Positions 1-7,331 of a stretch of 64,000 nt of DNA are shown one piece after another (position 1 is the stretch's first letter; every line of letters begins with the position of its first letter). Below the pieces are notes generated by a model, which was not told the DNA's origin, did no database searches, and worked only from the letters and a program-made list of their open reading frames with translations. The DNA lies in the NCBI RefSeq assembly GCF_003610495.1, contig NZ_RAPK01000011.1:1-64000 (forward strand). The letters run 5' to 3'. This DNA is from Sinobaca qinghaiensis (GTDB lineage Bacteria > Bacillota > Bacilli > Bacillales > Marinococcaceae). The translations under genes and the position numbers were made by a program.

Positions 1-395
1 ATGCGCGACTGCGTAATGTATACCTCACTGCCCAGAAGCTGCTGAGCCGCCTGGACGATGCGGTCGTTTTGCGCGAGCGACTCAAAAAAGCCGCTGTCTT
101 TATGAATTTCAAACACGGTACGGATATCGTTGCTTTCCGGCTCTTTGATCACTTCGACCGAGTCGCGGTCCTGGTTGCGCTCCATCGTCTGCTTGAGCTC
201 GCGGATCATCGCTTTGATTTCATCAGGCTCAAACAGGTTTTCAAACAGCAGGTAGCCGTTTTCGTCGTAGAAGTCCTCGTCCGCCTTCGTCAGCGGTCCC
301 TCGGAAAAGTCGGGGTTTCGGTAAGTCACCGGGTCCTTGCGTTCTGTGATGGACGCCTCGGCCTGGTGACGGGATGGGTATCGATCGGTAGTCAT
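1..395 (-). CDS. ectD: Ectoine hydroxylase EctD, N-terminal part (runs off window)
   Basis: This is the first 131 codons of an Fe(II)/2-oxoglutarate-dependent dioxygenase that converts ectoine to 5-hydroxyectoine in the cytoplasm, an osmo- and thermoprotectant step. The protein opens MTTDRYPSRHQ and carries the EctD N-terminal signatures RKDPVTY, ENGYLLFENLF, EPESNDIRTVF and a terminal VYITQSR. The iron-binding HxD...H lies beyond the window. The ATG at 393-395 has AAGGAG about 10 bases upstream. No ectABC genes are visible, so it seems to stand apart from the ectoine operon here. The leader runs back to a sigma-B-like promoter at 710-735 and passes through a terminator-containing element at 555-635. 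The assignment is firm; the separation from ectABC is only what this window shows. Confidence 0.9.
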   Translation of the reverse strand, partial: MTTDRYPSRHQAEASITERKDPVTYRNPDFSEGPLTKADEDFYDENGYLLFENLFEPDEIKAMIRELKQTMERNQDRDSVEVIKEPESNDIRTVFEIHKDSGFFESLAQNDRIVQAAQQLLGSEVYITQSR

Positions 396-554
396 AATGT
401 GATGCACTCCTTTATTTTTATTTTACCCTTAAAGGGCTTCACCGTTTGACACTGCTTTAAACGGCAGGATTCATTTCGGCCGGCCGGAGTTTTCGAGTAG
501 TCTGCGTGAGCCACAGATGAGGTTTGTATACCACGTAAAATCTCTTGTGTAACG

Positions 555-635
555 AAAAAAAGCCGAAAAGAAGCAAGGCTTCTTTTCGGCTTATGGTCAA
601 CTCTATGTTTGACTCACTGCTGCCGGCGGTTATAA
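555..635 (-). promoter_or_regulatory. Leader element C (candidate riboswitch with terminator) upstream of ectD
   Basis: In the minus-strand leader of ectD, a short hairpin (596-600 with 609-613) carries the loop ACATAGAG. TAAGCC follows, and then an intrinsic terminator: a 15-bp perfect stem (560-574 with 578-592), 3-base loop and T-run. CGGC upstream of the small hairpin can pair with GCCG at the foot of the terminator's 5' arm, giving a mutually exclusive fold. The same architecture occurs four more times before 5.1 kb. About 160 bases separate the terminator from the ectD start, a longer gap than for the other copies, so control of ectD is likely but not certain. Confidence 0.6.
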
Positions 636-709
636 AAATGTCGGTAGGGTGGGTGGATGATTGTGCTTATGGACATGCATACGTTAATTATATGCCTGCT
701 CTTCTATGG

Positions 710-735
710 ATACCTGCTTTTAGAGGAAAATAAAC
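710..735 (-). promoter_or_regulatory. Sigma-B-type promoter for the ectD leader
   Basis: On the minus strand a -35 GTTTAT (730-735) and -10 AGGTAT (710-715) are separated by 14 bases. The B. subtilis sigma-B consensus is GTTTAA-N12-14-GGGTAT, so each hexamer has one mismatch. It points through leader element C to ectD. Confidence 0.5.
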
Positions 736-1045
736 ATAAATATTAAAAGCTATAGGTTTATCAGGAAAATAGAGAGGGGAATAATGTACTTTTACGCAGG
801 CAGTACTAAGATAAATGCTGGACAGCTTTCCGTAAAAAACTACAGACGTAATTAATATGAATGTTTTTTAAGTCGGAAGGAAACGATAGATGCTTCTATT
901 TGATAAAAGCCGCCTGAAGGTGCAGAATATAGAAGTCAAAGAAAAGAATGATACTTTTAGAAAGACTGGTTCCGGATGCTATAGCATCATAATAAAGTAG
1001 TTGATTTTTTAATCAAAACATATCAGCTGACTACAAAAACAGAGG
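736..1045. other. AT-rich intergenic stretch with a perfect palindrome
   Basis: I see no convincing gene here. A perfect 14-bp palindrome, GATGCTATAGCATC, lies at 975-988, and a 6-bp inverted repeat (TTGATT/AATCAA) at 1001-1016. Either could be an operator for the hydrolase that follows, or chance. The stretch is clearly richer in A and T than the rest of the window. Confidence 0.4.
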
Positions 1046-1819
1046 ATGAATGATTTGCCATATTTTAAAGCAAAAGATGCAAAAGTATATTATGAAAAAA
1101 GAGGAAGCGGACCGCTTCTATTGTTTATATCCCCTCCTGGTTTAGGAGCTCCGGTATTTGAACAGCAGAGGGATCTTGAGAACGATTATTGTGTCGTAAC
1201 ATTTGATCCTCGTGGAAATGGAAAAAGCGAAAGCGGAAATAATCATACCTCTGCTTTGGAAAACTGGGTGGAAGATACAGCGGACTTGATCGATCACCTT
1301 GGCGGAAGTGTGATTCTCTGCGGTTATTCGCTCGGCGGCACGCCGGCGCAGATCACAGCGCTTCAGTATCCCGAAAAAGTAAAAGCCCTTGTGCTTATTA
1401 ATGCTTTTCCTGTCGTCAATACGCTCCTGCTGTTTGTGAAGTTCAAACTGGGAATCTGGAGTTCCTATGAAGATCTGCGCAGCGTGATAGCGAAAGTGCT
1501 GTCGATTTCCCATACGAAAAAAAAGGATCAACAGCAAAGAATTTCAGCTAATATCAAAAAAAGCAGTTCAACTGTGATGAAAAAAATGTATAAGGAAGGG
1601 AAAAGTTACGACGGGCGGGTAAATCTCCCCAATATTTCCTGCCCGGTATTTGTAGTCTATGGAAGTGCAGACATACTAACGCGTAAATATGTCAAAGATT
1701 TCCGAAGGGCCATTCCTTTGCTTTCTACTATCTGCATAAAGGGCGGCACCCATCAGCTGCCTACAAAAAATGCAGATGAAATGAACGGAGCTATAACGCA
1801 GATAAAAAACAACTTATAA
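1046..1819 (+). CDS. Alpha/beta-fold hydrolase
   Basis: This 257-residue cytoplasmic protein is an alpha/beta hydrolase of unknown substrate. The nucleophile elbow is GYSLGG (Ser95); Asp209 in YGSADI and His236 in GGTHQLP complete the catalytic triad, and PPGLG near residue 31 supplies the oxyanion-hole region. The ATG at 1046 touches an AGAGG sequence, so the TTG at 1055, with eight bases spacing, is an equally good start. The gene is richer in A and T than most of the window and has no operon partner, which hints at acquisition. The fold is certain and the substrate is not. Confidence 0.85.
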   Translation: MNDLPYFKAKDAKVYYEKRGSGPLLLFISPPGLGAPVFEQQRDLENDYCVVTFDPRGNGKSESGNNHTSALENWVEDTADLIDHLGGSVILCGYSLGGTPAQITALQYPEKVKALVLINAFPVVNTLLLFVKFKLGIWSSYEDLRSVIAKVLSISHTKKKDQQQRISANIKKSSSTVMKKMYKEGKSYDGRVNLPNISCPVFVVYGSADILTRKYVKDFRRAIPLLSTICIKGGTHQLPTKNADEMNGAITQIKNNL

Positions 1820-1852
1820 CAAATGAATGCTTTCCTAAATATATGTGTTCGT

Positions 1853-1878
1853 GTTTTATTTAGCAGCCAAGAGGGGAA
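1853..1878 (+). promoter_or_regulatory. Sigma-B-type promoter for the first DUF2512 gene
   Basis: GTTTTA (1853-1858), a 14-base spacer and GGGGAA (1873-1878) resemble the sigma-B consensus. Leader element E starts about 27 bases further on. The -10 hexamer is only a partial match. Confidence 0.4.
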
Positions 1879-1904
1879 AAGATTACTATATTTTACATTA
1901 CTTC

Positions 1905-1977
1905 AGGCGGAAACCCGGAGACTAAAAGAGCTGGCGGGTAAGCCGGAAAAAGACATGTGTCTTTTTTCGGCTTTTTT
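1905..1977 (+). promoter_or_regulatory. Leader element E (candidate riboswitch with terminator)
   Basis: This copy contains the upstream block TTCAGGCGGAAA, an irregular hairpin with loop ACTAAAAGAG, TAAGCC, and a 15-bp terminator stem (1940-1954 with 1959-1973) running into six T. GGC in the upstream block can pair with GCC at the base of the terminator's 5' arm. The next coding start is the TTG at 2047, about 70 bases on, so the terminator sits inside the leader. Confidence 0.6.
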
Positions 1978-2046
1978 ATGCGATGAACTTTATAAATCGG
2001 CCAGCTTGTCAAAAGGTACTGCGATGAAAATAAAAGGAGGGGTTTT

Positions 2047-2460
2047 TTGCATCACGTTATCGCATTATTAATAAAAATTGGATTTACTGTTTTTCTTATA
2101 GGAATAGTACTGCTTATTATTTTAAATGAATTTAATATTGCTGAAACAGCTGCCGTCTCTCTTTTAATCGCTTTATTTTTGTATATTTTTGATTTAACGA
2201 TCATGCCCCGGATCAAAAATATTTATTCTGTGCTTGCAGACACAGTGACTGTTTTTCTCCTGCTTTGGTTCCTAGGTTCGTGGATGGGAAGAGAACCCGT
2301 GGAATATTATATAGGATTTGCGATTGTATCTGTGAGTTTAGGGGTATTTGAATTTTTTTACCACCGCTTCTTACTAAGCCGGATTTTTCCGAAAGACGAA
2401 GAAGGCGAACAGTCCAGGTACGGCGAAACACGCGAAAATACTAATAAAATAAACGAATAA
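2047..2460 (+). CDS. DUF2512 family four-helix membrane protein
   Basis: This 137-residue protein has four hydrophobic segments (about residues 4-25, 32-52, 60-80 and 88-108) and a charged C-terminus. It fits the DUF2512 family (B. subtilis YndM type), of unknown function. The start is TTG at 2047 with a strong AAGGAGGGG upstream; no ATG fits better. It converges on a paralogous DUF2512 gene at 2551-2925, and the two share a bidirectional terminator. Both paralogs have the same kind of leader element, which suggests common stress control. A role in envelope or ion stress is inference from the neighbours only. Confidence 0.75.
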   Translation: MHHVIALLIKIGFTVFLIGIVLLIILNEFNIAETAAVSLLIALFLYIFDLTIMPRIKNIYSVLADTVTVFLLLWFLGSWMGREPVEYYIGFAIVSVSLGVFEFFYHRFLLSRIFPKDEEGEQSRYGETRENTNKINE

Positions 2461-2510
2461 AATAATGAAAAAGAAAGACGACTGTATCAAAGTCGTGCTA
2501 AAACCATAAA

Positions 2511-2536
2511 AAAAGAACCCGGCCGGGTTCTTTTTT
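2511..2536. terminator. Bidirectional terminator between the convergent DUF2512 genes
   Basis: AGAACCC, loop GGCC, GGGTTCT, flanked by A-run and T-run, works on both strands. Confidence 0.85.
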
Positions 2537-2550
2537 GAAGCTTAATCGAA

Positions 2551-2925
2551 TCAACGACCGACTCGCACCACATTAGTGGCCGATAAAACATGAGTGGCTA
2601 AATAAATATGAAAAAAATATTCGACGATCGACATACCTACTGTGACAAGCAAAGCAGCTGAAGCGATAGAAGCTAAAGAAGAAGAGAACAGCAGCATGCC
2701 TAGAAATATGATAATAAACGTTATAATTCCATCAAGCAGTAAAGCGGTGGTATTTCCTTTTTTCGGAAGTACCGATAAATCGCCAAGAGGGTAGGACACT
2801 GCACCGAGCACAAGAGCAAACCCAACTACGTACAAAAAAGAAATATTATAAATGATCGTTAATACTAGAAACAATACAACCAAAGTAGCTGCGCTTTTTA
2901 ATGTTAATGCCTTTAAATGAGCCAT
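2551..2925 (-). CDS. DUF2512 family membrane protein (paralog)
   Basis: This 124-residue protein has four hydrophobic helices and the family-typical segment YPLGDLSVLPKKGN after helix 2. It is a clear DUF2512 paralog of the protein at 2047-2460. The ATG is preceded by AAAGGAGG. Upstream on the same strand lie leader element B and a weak sigma-B-like promoter. Function is unknown. Two convergent paralogs with the same regulatory leader suggest an old duplication of the gene together with its control region. Confidence 0.75.
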   Translation of the reverse strand: MAHLKALTLKSAATLVVLFLVLTIIYNISFLYVVGFALVLGAVSYPLGDLSVLPKKGNTTALLLDGIITFIIIFLGMLLFSSSLASIASAALLVTVGMSIVEYFFHIYLATHVLSATNVVRVGR

Positions 2926-2950
2926 AATTATTCCTCCTTTCTTTAAGTAA

Positions 2951-3032
2951 TAAAAAAAGCCAGAACAAGACGTGGTCTTGGTTCTGGCTTATGCACCGGC
3001 TCTGCTGTCCGGTGATCGACGCCGCAGTTATT
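2951..3032 (-). promoter_or_regulatory. Leader element B (candidate riboswitch with terminator)
   Basis: In the minus-strand leader, CTGCGGC is followed by a hairpin with six-base arms CACCGG/CCGGTG (2994-2999 with 3009-3014) and loop ACAGCAGAG. ATAAGCC and a 15-bp terminator stem with one bulge and a T-run (2952-2990) follow. GGC upstream can pair with GCC of the terminator's 5' arm. The terminator ends about 25 bases before the DUF2512 start codon. Confidence 0.65.
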
Positions 3033-3057
3033 ATTTTCTTTTCAGGATACTGCTTAT

Positions 3058-3083
3058 TTAACCTGAAAAGATGGAAGCTAAAC
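3058..3083 (-). promoter_or_regulatory. Weak sigma-B-like promoter before element B
   Basis: GTTTAG (3078-3083), 14 bases and GGTTAA (3058-3063) lie at the same distance from the leader element as the better sites. The -10 matches at four of six positions, so support comes mostly from position. Confidence 0.3.
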
Positions 3084-3237
3084 ATCTAGTTTTTCTGAAA
3101 CAGAGTGCTTTTTTATTCATACTGCGCTCAACTGCCGGCGGCTGAATGACTTAGATGTGCATAGTTCATAAGCGGTTAATTTAAATAAATTGTGGTAGGA
3201 ACTTTAGACGAAACAGTTCCAACATTAGGCTTATTTT

Positions 3238-3699
3238 TTACTCGATCTTGAGCTGTTTGAATGTAAATTGCTTTCTGCTGTTTGATTTAGGAATCTGGAT
3301 AGAAAGCATTTCTTTTTGAAAAACTACTTTGATTTTTTCTTCTTCCACATCTCCTATATAAAAACACCGCAGAAATGTATCAAACGAACGTTTTTTACGT
3401 ATATACGTTCTGTTTTCTTCTTTTAATGTTTTTTGCGACTGTTTTTCTCCACGCATAGTAATATAGCCATTTTCATATTCTACGCTGATAGAATCTTTAA
3501 GAAACCCCGGCAGTTCTGTTTCCAGTCCAAATATCTGGTGATTTTCCCAAATATCTACTTGAGGGAGGCCATAGCTTTTTGTCCAGTCTTCTTCCAGGTT
3601 CTCCCTAAAAGGCTGGGCATAAAAAACATCTGGTATTATGGAATCAGGCACAGCTGTCTGCTGATTTTTTCTTTTCTTTCCGGGTAGTAAGTTAGTCAT
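3238..3699 (-). CDS. Small heat shock protein, Hsp20/alpha-crystallin family
   Basis: This is a 153-residue cytoplasmic holdase chaperone that keeps unfolding proteins soluble. The alpha-crystallin domain runs from about residue 47 (VDIWENHQIF, ETELPGF) to about 140, with the closing hydrophobic strand KEMLSIQIPK. A C-terminal I-x-I motif is not obvious. The start ATG follows AAAGGAGAG. Element A lies between its sigma-B-like promoter and the gene. Stress induction at both the promoter and leader level is inferred. Confidence 0.85.
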   Translation of the reverse strand: MTNLLPGKKRKNQQTAVPDSIIPDVFYAQPFRENLEEDWTKSYGLPQVDIWENHQIFGLETELPGFLKDSISVEYENGYITMRGEKQSQKTLKEENRTYIRKKRSFDTFLRCFYIGDVEEEKIKVVFQKEMLSIQIPKSNSRKQFTFKQLKIE

Positions 3700-3722
3700 T
3701 TTTCATCTCTCCTTTATAAAAA

Positions 3723-3808
3723 TAAAAAAAGCCGAAAAGAAAGAGCACCTGCTCCTTCTTTTCGACTTATGTCCGGCTCTATAGTCCAAACGATTGCTGT
3801 CGGTTATT
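3723..3808 (-). promoter_or_regulatory. Leader element A (candidate riboswitch with terminator) upstream of hsp20
   Basis: The leader contains ATAACCGACAGC, a hairpin with arms GTTTGG/CCGGAC (3771-3776 with 3786-3791) and loop ACTATAGAG, then ATAAGTCG and a long terminator stem (3729-3747 with 3750-3768) with a T-run. The upstream CGAC pairs with GUCG of the terminator's 5' arm. Other copies use GGC/GCC or AGC/GCU at this place, a compensatory change that favours a real competing helix. Confidence 0.65.
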
Positions 3809-3835
3809 TGTTTTTTATAACGTAATAGTTTTATA

Positions 3836-3861
3836 TTCCCCCGTTTAAAAATGGTTTAAAC
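3836..3861 (-). promoter_or_regulatory. Sigma-B-type promoter for hsp20
   Basis: A perfect -35 GTTTAA (3856-3861) is followed after 14-15 bases by GGGGAAT (about 3835-3841), close to the sigma-B -10 GGGTAT. Confidence 0.45.
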
Positions 3862-3878
3862 ATGCGGGAGGAAAAATA

Positions 3879-4715
3879 TTAATTATCTTCCTTTTTTTCA
3901 AGCATTTTTCTTCGGTGTATAACTACGTTGGTTTCAGCGCCGACCATTAAAACAAGTCCGGTTAAAAACAACCACAGCAGCAAAATGATAACAGCACCGA
4001 TACTGCCGTAAGTAGCCGAATAGTTTCCGAAATTGTTAACGTAAAAAGCAAATCCCAGTGACACTACCTGCCAGAGTAGAGCTGCTACAAGAGATCCCAC
4101 TATTATTTCTTTCCATTTCAACGTTTTATTAGGAGCAAAACGATAAAGAATAAGAAGCATGGACGTCATAATAACAACGGCAACAACCCAGCGCAGGATT
4201 TGGAATAATATTTCTGTCTGCGGCGGCAGGCTTAATAAAGAAGTAATAAAGGAAATAATCACATTTCCAAATACAGGAAGAACTAAAGCGACGATTAGTG
4301 CCAGTACTAAGCTTATAGTTAACCCTAATGCGATAAGACGTACTTTAATAAAAGATCTGCTTTCCTCCACATCGTATGCCTGATTCGAGGATTTGATGAA
4401 CGCATTTACGCCGTTGGAAGCAGACCACAGCGCCACCAGCAGACTGACTGCAGATAAAATGCCCTGCGGCTCCTGAACTAATGTTGTTATATTTTCTTCG
4501 AAAAGAGATACTGCATCAGCCGGTGCTACATCTCCGAGCACGGTGATCACGGTGTCTGGATTAAGGTTCAAAAAAGGCAGTATCGTTAAAGCAAACAGCA
4601 GCATTGGAAAAATCGATAAGATATAATAATAGGCCTGGGCAGCTGCTAGTAAAGGCACGTCATCTTTTTTGAATTCTTTCATGAAGTCAGAAAAAAATGC
4701 TTTTAATTTTTTCAA
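3879..4715 (-). CDS. YihY/virulence factor BrkB family membrane protein
   Basis: This 278-residue inner-membrane protein belongs to the YihY/UPF0761 family (B. subtilis YfkH type). It opens with the family block PLLAAAQAYYYILSIFPMLL, followed by about six hydrophobic helices and a short basic tail ending VVIHRRKMLEKKE. LWSASNGVNAF near residue 105 is another conserved segment. Biochemical function is not established for the family. The ATG has a good GGAAAGGAGAG site. It has its own sigma-B-like promoter but, unlike its neighbours, no terminator element in its leader. It belongs to the stress block by position and promoter. Confidence 0.85.
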   Translation of the reverse strand: MKKLKAFFSDFMKEFKKDDVPLLAAAQAYYYILSIFPMLLFALTILPFLNLNPDTVITVLGDVAPADAVSLFEENITTLVQEPQGILSAVSLLVALWSASNGVNAFIKSSNQAYDVEESRSFIKVRLIALGLTISLVLALIVALVLPVFGNVIISFITSLLSLPPQTEILFQILRWVVAVVIMTSMLLILYRFAPNKTLKWKEIIVGSLVAALLWQVVSLGFAFYVNNFGNYSATYGSIGAVIILLLWLFLTGLVLMVGAETNVVIHRRKMLEKKEDN

Positions 4716-4811
4716 CTAATATCTCTCCTTTCCTAATTTTACATGTATAAAAACTATAAAAATCCTCCTCTCTCCGTGGAACTAAATTGAAACGATCCAA
4801 GTTTTTAGCTT

Positions 4812-4837
4812 ATACCTTACATTTTTATAAAATAAAC
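4812..4837 (-). promoter_or_regulatory. Sigma-B-type promoter for the YihY gene
   Basis: GTTTAT (4832-4837), a 14-base spacer and AGGTAT (4812-4817): the same hexamers and spacing as the ectD promoter. The leader to the gene at 4715 shows no terminator hairpin. Confidence 0.5.
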
Positions 4838-4881
4838 ATTATTTTAAAATAAATGGCTTTTTTTCATTCCAGCTGAAAAAG

Positions 4882-4907
4882 GTTTACAGAATGGTTTTAG
4901 TGGGAAG
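4882..4907 (+). promoter_or_regulatory. Sigma-B-type promoter for the manganese catalase
   Basis: GTTTAC (4882-4887), 14 bases and GGGAAG (4902-4907) resemble the sigma-B consensus and sit about 46 bases before leader element D. Confidence 0.4.
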
Positions 4908-4952
4908 TTTACTAGAAGCCGGCGCTACAAAAACAACGGCCTGATTTTTCAA

Positions 4953-5035
4953 GTGAAACTACGCAGCGGAAATTTCCAGACAATAGAGCTGAGAAATAAG
5001 CTGGAACAAGACCTGGTCTTGTTCCAGCTTTTTTT
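4953..5035 (+). promoter_or_regulatory. Leader element D (candidate riboswitch with terminator) upstream of Mn catalase
   Basis: ACTACGCAGCGGAAA is followed by a hairpin (4973-4979 with 4989-4995, one mismatch) with loop ACAATAGAG. ATAAGCTGG and a 14-bp terminator stem (4998-5011 with 5017-5030) plus seven T follow. CAGC upstream pairs with GCUG of the terminator's 5' arm, another compensated variant of this helix. About 120 bases separate the terminator from the catalase start. Confidence 0.65.
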
Positions 5036-5156
5036 GTGTGAAAACACCAAAAAAGCCTATGTTTTTAATGCTGTTATTAAAAAGGAAGGAGAAAGAACAT
5101 AAAAAGAAAGGTATTAAAATAAGGGAAAAATAAAAAATCGAAGAGGTGGTCATAGT

Positions 5157-6032
5157 ATGTTTTTTCATCAAAAAGAACTGCAGTTTCATTCCAAACCTGA
5201 TCGTCCAGATCCATTATACGCCAAAAAGCTTCAGGAGATCCTCGGAGGCCAGTTTGGTGAAATTTCGGTAGCAATGCAGTATATGTTTCAGGGCTGGAAT
5301 ACCCGCGGCAATGAAAAATATAAAGATTTGGTAATGGATACCGGTACAGAAGAATTTGGCCATATTGAAATGATCGCAACAATGATTGCCCGTCTTCTTG
5401 ACGATGCTCCGGTCAATCAGCAGGAAGATGCAGCCAGCGATCCAGTAATCGGCGCGATAATGGGCGGTATGAATCCTCATCATGCTATTGTCTCCGGGCT
5501 CGGCGCTACACCTGAGAACAGCGCAGGAGTACCTTGGAACGCAGGATATATCGTTGCCAGCGGCAATCTGCTTGCTGATTTCAGAACAAATTTAAATGCG
5601 GAATCCCAGGGCAGACTTCAGGTAGCAAGATTATATGAAATGACAGAGGACAAAGGCGTGCGAAAAATGCTTTCTTTCTTATTGGCACGCGATACCATGC
5701 ATCAGAACCAGTGGATTGCAGCAATTAAAGAACTAGAGGAAAAAGATGGCGTCATCGCTCCGGCCACGGTACCGAAAGAATGGGAAGCAACTGAATTCTC
5801 CCATACATTATTTAATTTTTCCGCCGGAGAAGAAAGCAAAGCAGGAAGCTGGACTGAGGGCAGAGCGCCGGACGGAGCCGGCAATTTCGAATATGTAAGC
5901 AGCCCGGAAGCGCACGCTGAAAAACCGGTGCTGAAACCAGCGCCAAAATATATGCATAATACGCTGCCATTAGATGAAGAAAGTACGGAAAAGTCTTCTA
6001 CTTTGGACAAATTGCTTGGAAAAGACGAGTAA
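5157..6032 (+). CDS. Manganese catalase (non-haem)
   Basis: This 291-residue cytoplasmic enzyme dismutates hydrogen peroxide with a di-manganese centre. The ligand residues fall where the family has them: Glu35 in GQFGEIS, Glu66 and His69 in TEEFGHIE, a second helix pair around LNAESQGRLQVARLYE, and the later His in RDTMHQNQW. The C-terminal tail after residue 220 is long and acidic-polar, as in Bacillus spore-coat-type and vegetative Mn catalases. The ATG follows GAGGTGG. It belongs to the stress block through a sigma-B-like promoter and leader element D. Confidence 0.9.
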   Translation: MFFHQKELQFHSKPDRPDPLYAKKLQEILGGQFGEISVAMQYMFQGWNTRGNEKYKDLVMDTGTEEFGHIEMIATMIARLLDDAPVNQQEDAASDPVIGAIMGGMNPHHAIVSGLGATPENSAGVPWNAGYIVASGNLLADFRTNLNAESQGRLQVARLYEMTEDKGVRKMLSFLLARDTMHQNQWIAAIKELEEKDGVIAPATVPKEWEATEFSHTLFNFSAGEESKAGSWTEGRAPDGAGNFEYVSSPEAHAEKPVLKPAPKYMHNTLPLDEESTEKSSTLDKLLGKDE

Positions 6033-6082
6033 AAAGATAGAAGGGAAAAGAGGAACAGCGCTTTTTCAATAAACTAAATGAT

Positions 6083-6116
6083 ACAGCCCTCTGCGATTGA
6101 CTTTGCAGGGGGCTGT
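6083..6116 (+). terminator. Probable terminator after Mn catalase
   Basis: A 12-base stem ACAGCCCTCTGC/GCAGGGGGCTGT has a 10-base loop and a weak T-rich tail (TCTT). Confidence 0.55.
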
Positions 6117-6280
6117 TCTTGCAGCCTGCTATAAATATAAGAAGGAGTAATATAAATCAAAACAGCATAAGTATAGACTACACTTTTTATTCCATCGATA
6201 CATACATCTGATAAGGAAGAATCCCCAACATTTATTTAGATTCAAAATGCCGGAAGAAGTCGTTCATCTTTATCGTTTTA

Positions 6281-7207
6281 TTAGGATATATATTTAAACC
6301 GATTGGAAACCGCCGAACCGATCGATAAATTAAATATCATGTTAATAATAGGAGGAACAGCACCGATATCCCCGATAAATTCAAAAGCAAGAATAGCGGC
6401 TAGAGCGGTGTTGCAGAGGCCTACATGAAAAAGTACGGCTCTCGCATCAGCTTCGCTCAGACGGAGCTTTTTCGCGGCAGCATACCCAAGCGCCATCGGG
6501 ATCGTTACCTGAATAAACACAACGACTGTAAGCAGCGACATGATGGAAAGGTGGTTTCTGAACGCATCTGATCCTTCGCCTGTTATAAGATGGACAATGA
6601 GCAGAAGAGAAAGGGACGAACCGAGCCGGGTTAACGGCTTGGAGTAGATGGCTGCCCCGGAGAACATGCGCTGGGTCAGCAGGCCGAGCAGTATCGGAAT
6701 CACGACAATCAATAAAAAAGATTGAAGCAGATTCCAAAATGAAATGGACACCTGGCTTCCTTCAATGCCAAACATAGCAATAATCACAGCAATCGGGCTG
6801 ATTGCGGTATCAAGCAGGGAAGAGACAACGACGAGCGAGGTACTGCCGCCGGCCAAAAAGGTGTACAGAGCCGCTGCGGTAGCACTCGGCACGGTTCCAG
6901 ATAAAATAATGCCGGCTGCAATCTGCGGTTCGCCGGCAAAAAACGAATAGGCAAGAATCATGGAAATACCGGCGGTAAGCGACCATTTTAATAAAGCAGC
7001 AATCACTATCTCCCGTTTTTTATAGCGCATGTCCCGCAGGCTGCGGCTGTCCATAGATAAACCGGTGAAATAAATAACAATACCCAGAAGCAGGCCGGGC
7101 ACCCAGGAGTAGGTAACAATATAATATGGAGAAAAGTATGTAAGAACGGCTGTTAGAACGATAAGTAACGGCAGATAGGCAGACAGCAGTCTGGAAATGA
7201 AATCCAT
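6281..7207 (-). CDS. Bile acid:sodium symporter (BASS) family transporter
   Basis: This 308-residue protein has about nine to ten hydrophobic helices. It belongs to the BASS superfamily of sodium-coupled organic-anion transporters. Family signatures are GIVIYFTGLSM near residue 43, SGTVPSATAAALYTFLAGG near residue 102, and GLCNTALAAILAFEF near residue 265, where sodium-site residues usually lie. The substrate cannot be read from sequence; family members move bile acids, pantoate, pyruvate or amino-acid-derived anions. The start ATG follows AAAGGACAT, a moderate site. It is a single gene, divergent from the GH3 gene. Confidence 0.8.
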   Translation of the reverse strand: MDFISRLLSAYLPLLIVLTAVLTYFSPYYIVTYSWVPGLLLGIVIYFTGLSMDSRSLRDMRYKKREIVIAALLKWSLTAGISMILAYSFFAGEPQIAAGIILSGTVPSATAAALYTFLAGGSTSLVVVSSLLDTAISPIAVIIAMFGIEGSQVSISFWNLLQSFLLIVVIPILLGLLTQRMFSGAAIYSKPLTRLGSSLSLLLIVHLITGEGSDAFRNHLSIMSLLTVVVFIQVTIPMALGYAAAKKLRLSEADARAVLFHVGLCNTALAAILAFEFIGDIGAVPPIINMIFNLSIGSAVSNRFKYIS

Positions 7208-7331
7208 AGCAATGTCCTTTCTTTGGTGAAGGCAGGAGTGTAAGCGAATTCTATTTTACCGGATAAAAATGGAAAAACATAGTGCGGATCAATCAAAAGA
7301 GACAGAATCATATAAAAGCCTTTACATTCAA

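Noticed and set aside
545-733. Open frame of 62 codons on the plus strand
   Set aside because: It covers leader element C and its terminator on the other strand; no ribosome-binding site and the stem-loop explains the sequence.
1823-2071. Open frame of 82 codons between the hydrolase and DUF2512 genes
   Set aside because: It runs through the sigma-B-like promoter and leader element E, lacks a good ribosome-binding site, and overlaps the next gene.
555-5035. The repeated hairpins as a CRISPR array, REP elements or MITEs
   Set aside because: Stem sequences differ between copies, orientation follows the adjacent gene, and each sits in a leader between promoter and start codon; this fits regulatory leaders, not dispersed repeats.
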